Virus record (IMG/VR): IMGVR_UViG_3300042908_001089
Span: 1-55,042 of that record
Direction: 5' to 3' (one strand)
DNA length: 55,042 bases
DNA from: a virus
Each line of letters begins with the position of its first letter. The first letter of the stretch is position 1. Position numbers and translations under genes: made by a program. A model generated the notes under the pieces. It was not told the origin of the DNA. It was given only the letters and a program-made list of their open reading frames with translations, and searched no databases. Positions 34,219-43,117 of the stretch are shown piece after piece.

Positions 34219-34881
34219 TTAACCTGTAATAACATCTTGATAGAAATAATCTTGACTGGAGAATGGCATTCCACCGTTGTTGTCCGAAGGAAGAAAAGTT
34301 CCAGTACGCAATTCGTGATGACCACCAGAAGTGTTGGTAACATAAGGTGATGCTTTACCGGCTACTGTATAAGTGACAACACCTTTTACTTCGGTGTTAA
34401 CTACGCATTCGGTAATTAAAGCTACAAAATAAAAGTATTGTGAACCCGGATTCATAGCACCCATTTTACCACCGGGTTGGTCTGCCCCTGCTAACCTTGC
34501 ACTTGGTTGATTAATATGAGGGGTAGGTGAAACTTTGTTTAATCCTTTTTTGATTTCTAAACAAATAGCGGGGCGACTACCTGGTCGAAGGTCGGGCCAT
34601 CCAAAAGGATGAGAGTAAGTTACAACTGTATCCCAATATGCTTCAAAGCTAAAATCAATATCCGTTAGTCCTGCAACACGGGAAGACAAAGGAGTTACCA
34701 AAGGCGACCTTGGGTTTTCATAAGTTGTAGTTTCAAGAAGTTCAGTTTTATAACTAAACTGCCAACGATTAGCCATTAAAGCAATTGGTATTGCTCCTTG
34801 ATAATCTTCATCACCTTGGTTTTGAGTAACCTGTTGAGGAAAAACTAAAACTCTTCCGTTGTGTCCTGAAATTGCTGGCAT
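34219..34881 (-). CDS. Major tail tube protein, paralog 2
   Basis: 220 aa, the unextended relative of 33267-34169. The shared segments are spread over the whole length, so this is an old full-gene duplication. AAAGGAG precedes the ATG. Possible roles are two tube proteins used together (as with T5-like or two-subunit tubes) or one tube and one tail-completion ring. Sequence alone does not tell which. Confidence 0.72.
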   Translation of the reverse strand: MPAISGHNGRVLVFPQQVTQNQGDEDYQGAIPIALMANRWQFSYKTELLETTTYENPRSPLVTPLSSRVAGLTDIDFSFEAYWDTVVTYSHPFGWPDLRPGSRPAICLEIKKGLNKVSPTPHINQPSARLAGADQPGGKMGAMNPGSQYFYFVALITECVVNTEVKGVVTYTVAGKASPYVTNTSGGHHELRTGTFLPSDNNGGMPFSSQDYFYQDVITG

Positions 34882-34901
34882 GTTAGAAATCTCCTTTGGG
34901 G

Positions 34902-35438
34902 TTAAGAGCCTGCTATAAAATATCTAATAACCGCAGACTTTATTGTGTCTGTGTTAGAGAACCGTAAAACAGAAGTTGAACCGCTTACTGAATAGGCAGC
35001 AAGCGTAGGGTTTGTTAATTGAAAAACACTTCCTGCTGATACTTTAATTTTGTCTGTGCTATCACCTAAGAACGATGAAAATGCGTTAAGGCCAGAATTA
35101 TTTTGGCCTCCACCAATAATTATGTCGGCAGAGTTTTCTGCAACCTCAATGTATATGACACGAACTTTAGTAAAGTAAAATGAATTTCCAAATGCATCGT
35201 CTGAGGGAGTCAAAAGATTTATTTGAATATTACTTTCTGTTGGGATGGTTATAGTGTTGGCGATATAAATGTTGCTTTGGCTTGCACCAATCCCACTACC
35301 AAAGTTTTTTCCGTAACTAAAAAATCCGGAAGTTGTTACACCAAAATCTGTAGAGGTAGTTCCATTGTATGTCCACGATACTCCGGCTGTTATATTGCTA
35401 ACACTTAAAGAAACTGTAGAAGGAATGTTTGCTGGCAT
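34902..35438 (-). CDS. Small beta-rich virion protein
   Basis: 178 aa, Ser/Thr/Ile/Asn-rich with alternating hydrophobic residues, typical of an all-beta structural protein. The C-terminus (STSVLRFSNTDTIKSAVIRYFIAGS) resembles ends of small capsid- or tail-decorating subunits. It lies between the tail-terminator and tube genes, overlapping neither. No specific family is recognised. Confidence 0.55.
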   Translation of the reverse strand: MPANIPSTVSLSVSNITAGVSWTYNGTTSTDFGVTTSGFFSYGKNFGSGIGASQSNIYIANTITIPTESNIQINLLTPSDDAFGNSFYFTKVRVIYIEVAENSADIIIGGGQNNSGLNAFSSFLGDSTDKIKVSAGSVFQLTNPTLAAYSVSGSTSVLRFSNTDTIKSAVIRYFIAGS

Positions 35439-35439
35439 T

Positions 35440-35934
35440 TTAATCTCGTCTGTTTACAGTAAACCGATTAATACAAACAGCGTATCTAATGTGCCCCCGA
35501 TACAATAAGCGACCATCTTTGTAGCGAGTGCTTTCTGAATTCACATCTTCAGATTCCGGTCTAATATAAATAACGGAGCTTGAGTTGTCACTAAACCGTA
35601 AATCTAACCAATCATATACACTACGAATCGATTTTAAGCAATTCTCTACGGCTTCAGAACCGGGTGCATACATAAAGAAATCTAGATCACAAGTTTCCAT
35701 ATATTGGCTTGTCATTGTCCATGTGTAATCCGATTGCGTTTTGTTTACATAAGCGTAAGGAATTACAAGCTCTTCACCTTCTAATCGTTCTGGAACTTCA
35801 GATACAAAAAGACCGCCGGGAAAATGTTCGAGAAGGATAGGGCAAGTGTTCCATAAATTTTGGACTGCTTCCAAAATCGATGAAGGGTGTCTTTGGGAAC
35901 GAAAAGTCAAAGGTTCGGGAGGGTTGGTTTCCAT
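35440..35934 (-). CDS. Probable tail terminator / tail completion protein
   Basis: 164 aa, in the usual place between head closure and tube genes. The N-terminal helix with ILEAVQNLWNTCPILLEHF, the strand VPERLEGEELVIPYAYV and the SEAVENCLKSIRSVYDWLDL helix agree with the alpha-beta fold of tail terminators. The assignment rests on order and pattern, not a decisive motif. The start overlaps the previous stop as TAATG. Confidence 0.6.
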   Translation of the reverse strand: METNPPEPLTFRSQRHPSSILEAVQNLWNTCPILLEHFPGGLFVSEVPERLEGEELVIPYAYVNKTQSDYTWTMTSQYMETCDLDFFMYAPGSEAVENCLKSIRSVYDWLDLRFSDNSSSVIYIRPESEDVNSESTRYKDGRLLYRGHIRYAVCINRFTVNRRD

Positions 35935-36269
35935 TAATCCATTTGCTCCCTTACATCAACAGAGAAAACTCGTTGTCTACCACCTTGATCTAAAACTCCG
36001 GTGACTACAAACATACGAGCGGGATCAGAAGTTCGTATTCGATCCCCTCTTTGGATGGCTAAATACTTTGCTGTGTAAATCCTATGAGAGTTAATCATCT
36101 GTCTTTGGCCAAACTGATGCTGAATATTGCTGTTAATAGGTTGTATTGCTGCAGAAATATTGCTGTAAACGACTTCCCAAATTTCTCTTTTGGCCCCACC
36201 AGTAATGTCTTTGGTTATTTTCGCTCGTTCTACGGTGATCGAAAAATTACAAAGGTGTTCAATTACCAT
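35934..36269 (-). CDS. Head closure protein (SPP1 gp16-like head-tail joining family)
   Basis: 111 aa from ATG 36269, with GGAG 5 nt upstream; the GTG 6 nt earlier is too close to the site. The pattern ITKDITGGAKREIWEVVYSNISAAIQPINS, then HRIYTAKYLAIQRGDRIRT and FVVTGVLDQGGRQRVFSVDVRE, matches the small beta-barrel head-tail joining family. It should plug the connector after packaging. It overlaps the adaptor gene's stop. Confidence 0.75.
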   Translation of the reverse strand: MVIEHLCNFSITVERAKITKDITGGAKREIWEVVYSNISAAIQPINSNIQHQFGQRQMINSHRIYTAKYLAIQRGDRIRTSDPARMFVVTGVLDQGGRQRVFSVDVREQMD

Positions 36270-36940
36270 GCACACTCCCTATGACGAGAAAGGATTGCAT
36301 GGGCAGAAGCAATTTCGGGAATAGCGGAACGAGTGTCTAGTCCGTTGCCCCCTAATTTATAAGCGTAGTCTCCTAATTTTTCTGAATGGATATCTCCACC
36401 TACGCTAATATTGCGTCGCATGTAAGAAGCGGTCATGCAAGTAGCAAAGATAATATCCTCAGGAACAGAAGTGTACCCATGTGTGTAGGTTACTTTAATG
36501 TTTCCATAGACAGGGCCTGTCTCAGGGCTTAGCTTTCCCGGAACATATACTCTACCAATTTCCATCCAAGTCGTATTTATGCGAAATAGAATTCCGCTAT
36601 GGGAATAAGTTCCATTTGTATCAAGGTCTAAAGTGTAATCTTTTCCTACAACCAAAAGGTTGCTAGAAAGAAAAGCGTCAGGTGAAGTTCCGAAGTTTCC
36701 GTTAAAGTCTTCGTAAACAGAGAGGACAGAAGTTACAGGCCGTTGACGCAAGGTAATAAAACTTTTACCTGTTCCCGAAATGTATTCTGTAGTCGTAGCT
36801 TGTTCAAGTCTACGTCCTAACCAGTTTTGTACTATTTGTTCGGAAGCTAAAAGAATTGCGTTAAGATTATCGTCTTGAGTTGCATCGTCAGAGCAAATCT
36901 TTAAAAAGTTTTTAAATTTAGCTAGAGGTACATAAGACAT
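36263..36940 (-). CDS. Head-tail adaptor (HK97 gp6 / SPP1 gp15-like)
   Basis: 225 aa from ATG 36940, with AGGAGAGG about 9 nt upstream; the frame is open to a GTG at 36949. The N-terminal helices (LAKFKNFLKICSDDATQDDNLNAILLASEQIVQNWLGRRLE) are typical of connector adaptors that form a 12- or 13-mer ring under the portal. A middle beta insertion carries IKVTYTHGYTSVPEDI, also a hallmark of this family. Confidence 0.8.
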   Translation of the reverse strand: MSYVPLAKFKNFLKICSDDATQDDNLNAILLASEQIVQNWLGRRLEQATTTEYISGTGKSFITLRQRPVTSVLSVYEDFNGNFGTSPDAFLSSNLLVVGKDYTLDLDTNGTYSHSGILFRINTTWMEIGRVYVPGKLSPETGPVYGNIKVTYTHGYTSVPEDIIFATCMTASYMRRNISVGGDIHSEKLGDYAYKLGGNGLDTRSAIPEIASAHAILSRHRECAW

Positions 36941-36962
36941 GATTGGCACCTCTCCTAAAATT

Positions 36963-36995
36963 AAAACCTGCCCTTGGGCGAAGAGCAGGTTTTTT
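36963..36995 (-). terminator. Hairpin after the capsid operon
   Basis: AAAACCTGC (36963-36971) pairs with GCAGGTTTT (36985-36993) around a 13-nt loop that can itself pair. Read on the minus strand the stem ends in TTTT. It lies between the structural gene at 37008 and the adaptor gene. It is probably a partial terminator or mRNA-stabilising hairpin lowering expression below the capsid genes. Confidence 0.6.
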
Positions 36996-37007
36996 AAAGA
37001 TTAAAAT

Positions 37008-37439
37008 TTAACCAATAAGACTACCATTTCCCGATCCTGCAATTTTCTTAGAACCAAGAATAACTACAGACAATGGAAGAGTAGTAGGTGTGCCAGTTAC
37101 GGTAGCAAAAGCTCGAACATAACGAGCGTTTCGCAAGATCTTACCTCCGAAGGTAAGACCCACAATTCCTGCACCAGTAGCACTAGTAGAGGTAAGCGTG
37201 TCTAAAGTTTTGAGGTCAGTCCAAGTGGAGTTGTCTACACTCTCTTGAATCTTGACAGCCAAGGTCGCGGTGGAGGCACCAGTAGCAGCACCTACAACAA
37301 CCATAGCGTTGATAGAGCCTTCCGATAATTGCATATCAACCGAAACCCCAGTTACGGTGGCAGCGGGAGAAGTAACAGGAGCGATAGACGCGTCCCCGAT
37401 AGCTTGCAATTTCAAGTCGCCAATGAAAGTAGCTGGCAT
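37008..37439 (-). CDS. Small capsid-associated structural protein
   Basis: 143 aa, Thr/Ala/Val/Gly-rich with long beta-like stretches (VTGVSVDMQLSEGSINAMVVVG; LAVKIQESVDNSTWTDLKTL). It directly follows the major capsid gene and lies between two strong hairpins (37472-37497 and 36963-36995), suggesting separate dosage control. The QESVDNSTWTDL pattern recurs in small phage virion proteins. A head decoration subunit is the most likely role. Confidence 0.6.
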   Translation of the reverse strand: MPATFIGDLKLQAIGDASIAPVTSPAATVTGVSVDMQLSEGSINAMVVVGAATGASTATLAVKIQESVDNSTWTDLKTLDTLTSTSATGAGIVGLTFGGKILRNARYVRAFATVTGTPTTLPLSVVILGSKKIAGSGNGSLIG

Positions 37440-37471
37440 GAATTGTTCCTTTATTTTAGATGTTAAAGATA

Positions 37472-37497
37472 CCCAGAGAAGGTTTAATTTCTCTGGG
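37472..37497. terminator. 9-bp hairpin after the major capsid gene
   Basis: CCCAGAGAA (37472-37480) and TTCTCTGGG (37489-37497) are perfect complements with an 8-nt loop. On the minus strand TATCTTTAAC follows, not a clean T-run. It may attenuate transcription or protect the capsid mRNA 3' end. Confidence 0.55.
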
Positions 37498-37510
37498 CTA
37501 TCAATACTAA

Positions 37511-38923
37511 TTACGCATTAACAAGGTTGTCACAAAGTACAAAGGATGCTTCATGGCGAGGTGCACCATCGGTGTACATAATGCCACGATACCACGTTTG
37601 GTCGGTCGTAAATGGTGTATCACCTTGGGTGCTGATTTGGAACTCGATTGCTCCACTCATCGCAACAAGGTAATCGGTGAAGTCACCACCAAGTACATAA
37701 GACAAGTTAGAAGCACTACCCTTAGTACGAGTACCACTAATTTGAGTGGACTTGTAGACAGGGTTGCCGTAAAGATTGCCAGGGGTAGCTCGGGTCAAAT
37801 CAATGTTCGCGTTCATTTCACGGAACATGTTAAACACGAATGGGCCCTTTTTATCTCCAGCGGTAACAGCGTCAGCTCGTCTATTGGAGATGGCTGCGTA
37901 CATTAAAGGACGCATTACAAATGCTTTGAACGAAGCATTTTGTTCTTCAACCTTGCCGATCATTTGAGCAATATCTTCAGGTTCTAAAGTGTTGCCGTTG
38001 GCAGCTACTGTAGAAGCTGTATGCCTTGTGATACCAGCGTAGTTGATAAGACCCTTAGGTTCGTTGCTTGAACCAGTTGCTTCAAGAAGCGACTTGTCCA
38101 ACCGCAGAGCCAGAACACGACTAATGTCTTCACGGAGGAACATTTCAACAGAGATAGAGCTGAAGCGAAATAGCTCATTAGGTACTTTGCAAAGAATGCC
38201 AAGTTTCTTGGCCTGCAAGAGTACATCCCCTGTTTCGGGTTGGGATTCCGTAATCGCATTGGATTCACCGACCCAGTAGGCAGTACCAGCGTTAGTTTGC
38301 CTTGGGAAGGTAATTCGGCCATTGGGTGGCATGGCTATAGTTCTGGCACCGGCTTGCATGAAAACTTCGTTGTTACGGAGTAGGTCAATAAGTTCACCTT
38401 GGACTGGAGGAGCAACAAGAGCTCCGCCTTGACCTTCGTCAATCCAAGATAAAGCTTTGGTCTGACCCCAATGTTTTTGACGGAGTGCAAACACTTCGTC
38501 ACGGTCAACACCGGATACACCGGCTTGAACTACTTGTTTCATTTCTCTTGCAAACCCTTCTTCACCGGGAATTTCCGCGATGTAGTCAGAGCCGAAGGGA
38601 GCCATGATAGTATTTGTTGAAGCCTTGTTGTAGCCAAGACGATCAACATAAAGGTTCTGAAGCTTCTTAGCGGTTTCCCATTCAACCCGAGCATTCTCAG
38701 GAGAAAGTTCACCACGAAGAAGACCGAAGAGTTTTACGAAGCTGTAGCCACGACTGGACATAGAATCTTCACCCTTGCGAACTGAAGGAGCTGCACCGGG
38801 TAGGTTGCCCCTTACAGATTTGCTAGAGGTTTCAATTTCTTCCAGCTTGGTCTGAAGCTTAGCTTGGTTGTCTTGAATGCCTTGAATAGCATCTAAAACA
38901 GGTTTGTTCTTTTTCTCTGCCAT
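37511..38923 (-). CDS. Major capsid protein, HK97 fold
   Basis: 470 aa. A helical N-terminal delta-like domain (about 1-40, AIQGIQDNQAKLQTKLEEIE) is followed by the HK97-family body. GGALVAPPVQGELIDLLRNN (about 165-185), a TIAMPPNGRITFPRQTNAG segment, AYWVGESNAITESQPETGDV, LCKVPNELFRFS, REDISRVLALRLDKSLLEATGSSNEPKGL and GNPVYKSTQISG are all in family order. The N-terminal part is probably removed by the protease encoded just upstream. Length from GGALVAPP to the end is normal for the family. Confidence 0.92.
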   Translation of the reverse strand: MAEKKNKPVLDAIQGIQDNQAKLQTKLEEIETSSKSVRGNLPGAAPSVRKGEDSMSSRGYSFVKLFGLLRGELSPENARVEWETAKKLQNLYVDRLGYNKASTNTIMAPFGSDYIAEIPGEEGFAREMKQVVQAGVSGVDRDEVFALRQKHWGQTKALSWIDEGQGGALVAPPVQGELIDLLRNNEVFMQAGARTIAMPPNGRITFPRQTNAGTAYWVGESNAITESQPETGDVLLQAKKLGILCKVPNELFRFSSISVEMFLREDISRVLALRLDKSLLEATGSSNEPKGLINYAGITRHTASTVAANGNTLEPEDIAQMIGKVEEQNASFKAFVMRPLMYAAISNRRADAVTAGDKKGPFVFNMFREMNANIDLTRATPGNLYGNPVYKSTQISGTRTKGSASNLSYVLGGDFTDYLVAMSGAIEFQISTQGDTPFTTDQTWYRGIMYTDGAPRHEASFVLCDNLVNA

Positions 38924-38955
38924 GATTGGTTATGTCCTTTCGTAGATTAAACCAT

Positions 38956-39264
38956 TCAAGAAGAAACTTGTATAAATTCCCCGCAACTGTTTGAACTGAT
39001 TGTGGCCGGAAAATGTCCAAGTCTTCCTTGCATTTGCAATTGAAACCCTGGATGAGATCCCGCGATTACAGGTGGATACCTTCTGCAATCTCCCCACTCG
39101 CCCGCTTGTTGAGTGTTAAGGTTAATCATGCCGACTGAAACAAGCGACTCTTTGGGGTATTTAAACCAATGTAAACAGTTAGAACATTGATTTTTTTTAG
39201 TCCCAATTTCCTGTTCAACTTGGGTAAGAGGCTGAACAGGAAATGAGTTTCGTTTTTCTTTCAT
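38956..39264 (-). CDS. Small Cys-box (rubredoxin-like) protein
   Basis: 102 aa. The pattern CSNCLHWF ... GEWGDCRRYPPVI ... FPATISSNSCGEF has four Cys that could bind one zinc or iron. I recall this short CxxCxxW/GxCRxxPP/CGEF pattern in phage and host genomes without a known role. It lies between the protease-scaffold and capsid genes, so it is probably expressed with them. Confidence 0.7.
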   Translation of the reverse strand: MKEKRNSFPVQPLTQVEQEIGTKKNQCSNCLHWFKYPKESLVSVGMINLNTQQAGEWGDCRRYPPVIAGSHPGFQLQMQGRLGHFPATISSNSCGEFIQVSS

Positions 39265-39267
39265 GCG

Positions 39268-41556
39268 TTATTTTCGTCCTGTCAATTCAAATAACTTTTT
39301 GTTAAGTGAATCTTGATTAGACTTCAAAATTGTCAACGCATTTAAGATTGATTTTCGTTCTTCTTCTTCTTCGTTTTTTTGCTCTTCTTCTTCTTGAGCT
39401 TTTTTGGACTTATGCATGTCGTCCATTTTCTCGTGAAGGCTTTTTAAGATATCGGTGTGAGCAATAGCACAATCGTACATATTGTTCATGACTTCAGACA
39501 TGCCTTTAAGAATTTTGGTTGTGTCTTCTTCTTCGGCATCTTTGTCTTCTTCGTCAATACCTTTGTCTTCTTCATCTTCATCATCGATGGCTTTAGCAGC
39601 TTCTTCATCGGTGTCATCTTCATCCATATCTTTTTCTTCTTCGTCTTCATCAATCTCTTTTAATTCTTCATCTTCTTCAGATGGTTTCTTTTTCTTTTTC
39701 TTATCTTCATCTTCTTCATAAGCCATTTGAAGCTCCTTGGTGTCAGGGAATAATTTTTTCTCTTTATTTACCTTTAATCCAATTTCTTTTTTAGACCCTA
39801 CAACAGAATTAGAATTTACGGAAGGGTGTAGAGCTTTTTTATCTGAAGGTTGTTTTGGTGGAGGAATAAGGGCATCAAGGTCTTTGTCTTCGTTTGATTT
39901 TTTTTCTTTGGAATACTTAGGATGATCTTTGTGTAAGAGATCATTGTCACTAATGTATTTACTGTTTTCGGGTTTTCCATTTTTGCAAAGCTTTAAGAAA
40001 GCATTTACCCTTGCAAAAGCCCATTGAGCCCGAGTCATGTTTGGACGGTGAGATGAAGAGAAAGCTCCTGCACCTCTACGGTAAACAGACTTGACTGCCC
40101 CAAGAGTAGTCTTTGCCCATGCAGGTTTTTCTTTTACATTTTCATTGTGTTTGTCAATTTTGTTTTGAAGCGTCTTTTTTGTTGCCTCGCTAATTTGAAT
40201 TTTACCTTTGTCATCAGAAGCCGAGTTAGGTTTGTTTTTATCACTACCTGTGATTTGATCTTTAGGTGGAGCAGCAGGATTCTTTTTTTCTTTTGAAGCG
40301 TTATTAAGGTTAGAGTTAATTAATTCTTCGTTTAACTCTTTGATAGATTTAGAACTTTTGTTTGGATCAAATGCCCAGTTCTTTAGTGAGATATCTCTTT
40401 TAGATATGGGGCATTCTTTAGATATAGGTTTACCCTTTGGCATTTTTTGCATTCGGGAATTGAAGGCAATTGTTTTATTTGCCCATGTAATATGTTTTTC
40501 AGTCCAGTTTTCTTTTGATGTTGAAAGCAACTCTAGATTTCTTTTTATTGGGCCCGTACTTAAAGATGCTTTTTTAGAACATTTGTGTTCGCTCCAAGCT
40601 TTTAATTCCTTGTACGACATATTGGTTTCTTTTTTATATTTTGAATAAACCTCATTTAATTTTTCTTTGTCCACAGAAGGAGCAGCTTTTTTAAAATCAT
40701 CGCTTGCGACTTGTTTAAATTCGGATTCTAAACCGGGAGTCGGGCCTTGAGGTGAGACATAGGTAATAGGAGAAAACGAAACAGGTACTACAGTTTTTTG
40801 TACAGGAGGGATCCAAGCAGCTAAAGCTTTTCGAACTGCTGGAGTTATTTTTTCTCCTTCAATGTGTCCTCGTCCTAGATGAGCTGCAAGAGCATCTTGA
40901 TTTGCAGGGATGGGAACAACAGACCATTCAATCATATCCCATTCGATAAAGTGCATAATAGGATGACCCATGTTGCGGAAGTCAACAATCTTGTCACCTT
41001 CAGAAGTGGACTCTTCTTTATTGTCTGTATGAATAACGGCGGCTCGAACAGGAAGGAATCCAATAGACGCAGCTTGTAATTCTTTGCGAGCAATGAGGCG
41101 GAAGATAAGTTCTGACTCTGGTGTCTCACCATGAAACCATGCGGTGGAACGGATGATGCCGTTTTCTTTATCTACTTCAAGACAAAGATTTCCTTCAGCA
41201 TCTCGGGCGGAAGCAATGGGAAGGTCATCAGTACGGTGAGCAAAGAAAACACGAGGGTTACGAGCATAGTTTTTTAGGTGTGGAAGACAACCATCTGGCT
41301 CTACGATATCACCATGACGATCTTTGCAACATGTAGATACGATAAACTTTGCACACATTTTGGTTGTATCAATTTCGGGAGCAATATCTGTTTGCGAATC
41401 CATTGCAAGAACGGATTCTTGGTTCTCTAAAGTGTGTACAAGGTTGCGGGAGGCCGTAGCTATACCTGTAAAACCTACAGTTTTGCCTTGGGTTAAAAGA
41501 ATTTCGCGTCGTTTTCGGATAAAAGAAAGAATATCTGCGGTGGTATCAAGCCTCAT
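39268..41556 (-). CDS. Prohead protease fused to a scaffold-like domain
   Basis: 762 aa from ATG 41556, with AAGGAG at good spacing; the frame is open to 41631. The protease part resembles the HK97 prohead protease: FFAHR (His107), AASIGF (Ser164) and EWSVVPIPANQDA (about 210). It is followed by two conserved boxes seen in other phages, SYKELKAWSEHKCSKKA to RDISLKNWAFDP (about 314-398) and SVYRRGAGAFSSSHRPNMTR (about 490-510). Next come an acidic Lys/Asp/Glu region (about 625-690) and a C-terminal coiled coil that could act as scaffold. Protease plus scaffold in one chain is known; the middle boxes make this version unusually long. It overlaps the portal gene by 11 nt. Confidence 0.85.
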   Translation of the reverse strand: MRLDTTADILSFIRKRREILLTQGKTVGFTGIATASRNLVHTLENQESVLAMDSQTDIAPEIDTTKMCAKFIVSTCCKDRHGDIVEPDGCLPHLKNYARNPRVFFAHRTDDLPIASARDAEGNLCLEVDKENGIIRSTAWFHGETPESELIFRLIARKELQAASIGFLPVRAAVIHTDNKEESTSEGDKIVDFRNMGHPIMHFIEWDMIEWSVVPIPANQDALAAHLGRGHIEGEKITPAVRKALAAWIPPVQKTVVPVSFSPITYVSPQGPTPGLESEFKQVASDDFKKAAPSVDKEKLNEVYSKYKKETNMSYKELKAWSEHKCSKKASLSTGPIKRNLELLSTSKENWTEKHITWANKTIAFNSRMQKMPKGKPISKECPISKRDISLKNWAFDPNKSSKSIKELNEELINSNLNNASKEKKNPAAPPKDQITGSDKNKPNSASDDKGKIQISEATKKTLQNKIDKHNENVKEKPAWAKTTLGAVKSVYRRGAGAFSSSHRPNMTRAQWAFARVNAFLKLCKNGKPENSKYISDNDLLHKDHPKYSKEKKSNEDKDLDALIPPPKQPSDKKALHPSVNSNSVVGSKKEIGLKVNKEKKLFPDTKELQMAYEEDEDKKKKKKPSEEDEELKEIDEDEEEKDMDEDDTDEEAAKAIDDEDEEDKGIDEEDKDAEEEDTTKILKGMSEVMNNMYDCAIAHTDILKSLHEKMDDMHKSKKAQEEEEQKNEEEEERKSILNALTILKSNQDSLNKKLFELTGRK

Positions 41557-43057
41557 GTGATGCTCCTTGTATGTTTTTGTTGTCTGAAGGGGACGAATTT
41601 GGCTCCGGAATAGGCAAATGCGTACCGCCAACAGAAGTAGAACCGGGTGAAGTAGTGTCTTTAGGGGCAGATTTTGGCTCTGAAGATGAGGAATTTGGAG
41701 GGCCAGATGTCATATTGAGGGGAACAATAGGCTGATCTCCCCATTTATCTGCGTATGGTTCGCGTCCCCGCATGAGTCGGACTTCATTTGGAGTGATGGC
41801 ACCACACATGAGATCGGTTTGGATCTGCTTTTCGGTGAGTTCTGGGTCTAAAGGGGTGATGTCTTCCCACCAAACACGAAGCGAAGGGTCGTATTGTCGA
41901 GCTATTTTTTCTGAAAGTACCTGGCCCATGTATCGCATCAGAGGGTTTATGGTCATTTGCATGAATGCAATGTATGAAGCGATGAGCGAACCGTAGGAAC
42001 TGTCTTTGGATAAGCCTACTACGCTGGCTGGAACACCAAAAAGGGCAAGGATATTGTCTCGGGTTTCGGTTGCGGTTTCTCCAAAGAGCATTTGGTTAAT
42101 GCCTAAAGATAACGGAGTTACGGTAGCACCCGGAGGAACAAAGAGAGGTTTATTGCTTCGGGTTTCACCTGTGTAACGAGAGACAAATTTAGCTTCAATA
42201 CGACGGAGAGCTTCGTCTGAAGGGTCTTGATACTTGCCATCAAACTGAATAGCTACGGTAGGGAAAGTTCCGTTTTTGTAAGCGTACCAACGCGAACGAT
42301 TAATTGTATCCATCGTATCTACCCATTGATTCCCTGCGGTCAAAGGGCCAAAGCCGTCAATTTTTGAGACAGGGGATTTGTCTTTAAAGACGGTGACTTC
42401 ATCTGCGGGTAGGAATAATTTTTGATGGACACCCTCTACAGGTCTTACTTCATATCCTGCAATAGCTCTGTCTGTTCCCGGTACAGGCCACATCCAATGC
42501 GAAGGGACTACCCATATAGCTGCAGGAAGACCAAGTGAGTTTTTAGGAGTCCACCAGTAAGCGGAGCCTGTGAGCTTAAAGAACATTACGGTTTCATACC
42601 AAAGATCATAAGAGGTGTCGGGATCGTTAGGGTCTTTGATTAAACGCATTAAAGGATGACGATCCGGTACTGGCTTAAGAGCTTCATGAGCAAGAAGCGG
42701 AGTAAGAGCTTTATTTTTCATATGACGAAAACGCATGCCGTCTTCTGTCTCTGAGCTAACCCAAGAAATGTTAGGAACCGTGGAAGCGACTTGTTGTGCG
42801 ATTGCTCGAATGGCAATGTAGACCCAATGTTTGTAGTTGCGGACTTGTTCGACGCGATAGTCTGTCCACGAACTGATAAAGGGGGTACCGGAAGGACTGT
42901 AGCTTACTAAGCTGGAAAGGTCTTTGGGGTCTCGAATGTCGGGGTAAGGGCCAATATTTGCAAGTACATTCGAATCTAAAGGCGAAGGGGCCCTACCTCC
43001 CGGTTTGCGAGCTGGGAGCTTAGATGAAGAACTTTTTTTACTTGGCTGTTTTGCCAT
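41546..43057 (-). CDS. Phage portal protein
   Basis: 503 aa. Recognised from NYKHWVYIAIRAIAQQVASTVPNISWV, HPLMRLIKDPNDPDTSYDLWYETV, FFKLTGSAYWW, PADEVTVFKDKSP, NILALFGVPASVVGLS and ITPNEVRLMRGREPYADKWGD, the standard order in HK97-type portals. The ends are low-complexity Pro/Ser-rich. It forms the dodecameric ring at the capsid vertex through which DNA is packaged. It starts the minus-strand block; the terminase usually found upstream is absent, replaced by a divergent plus-strand gene. No strong ribosome site is visible. Confidence 0.92.
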   Translation of the reverse strand: MAKQPSKKSSSSKLPARKPGGRAPSPLDSNVLANIGPYPDIRDPKDLSSLVSYSPSGTPFISSWTDYRVEQVRNYKHWVYIAIRAIAQQVASTVPNISWVSSETEDGMRFRHMKNKALTPLLAHEALKPVPDRHPLMRLIKDPNDPDTSYDLWYETVMFFKLTGSAYWWTPKNSLGLPAAIWVVPSHWMWPVPGTDRAIAGYEVRPVEGVHQKLFLPADEVTVFKDKSPVSKIDGFGPLTAGNQWVDTMDTINRSRWYAYKNGTFPTVAIQFDGKYQDPSDEALRRIEAKFVSRYTGETRSNKPLFVPPGATVTPLSLGINQMLFGETATETRDNILALFGVPASVVGLSKDSSYGSLIASYIAFMQMTINPLMRYMGQVLSEKIARQYDPSLRVWWEDITPLDPELTEKQIQTDLMCGAITPNEVRLMRGREPYADKWGDQPIVPLNMTSGPPNSSSSEPKSAPKDTTSPGSTSVGGTHLPIPEPNSSPSDNKNIQGASHEA

Positions 43058-43117
43058 AATTTTAAATCCATGTTAAGGTTGAGGCGAAAATATTAGACTA
43101 AAAAAGGAGTTTTCTCA

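Noticed and set aside
39457-39721. Plus-strand Ser- and Phe-rich frames
   Set aside because: They are antisense to the acidic GAA/GAT-rich part of the protease-scaffold gene; the composition is explained by that gene.
41557-41631. Longer start for the prohead protease (25 extra residues)
   Set aside because: ATG 41556 has AAGGAG at ideal spacing and a minimal overlap with the portal; the longer form has neither.
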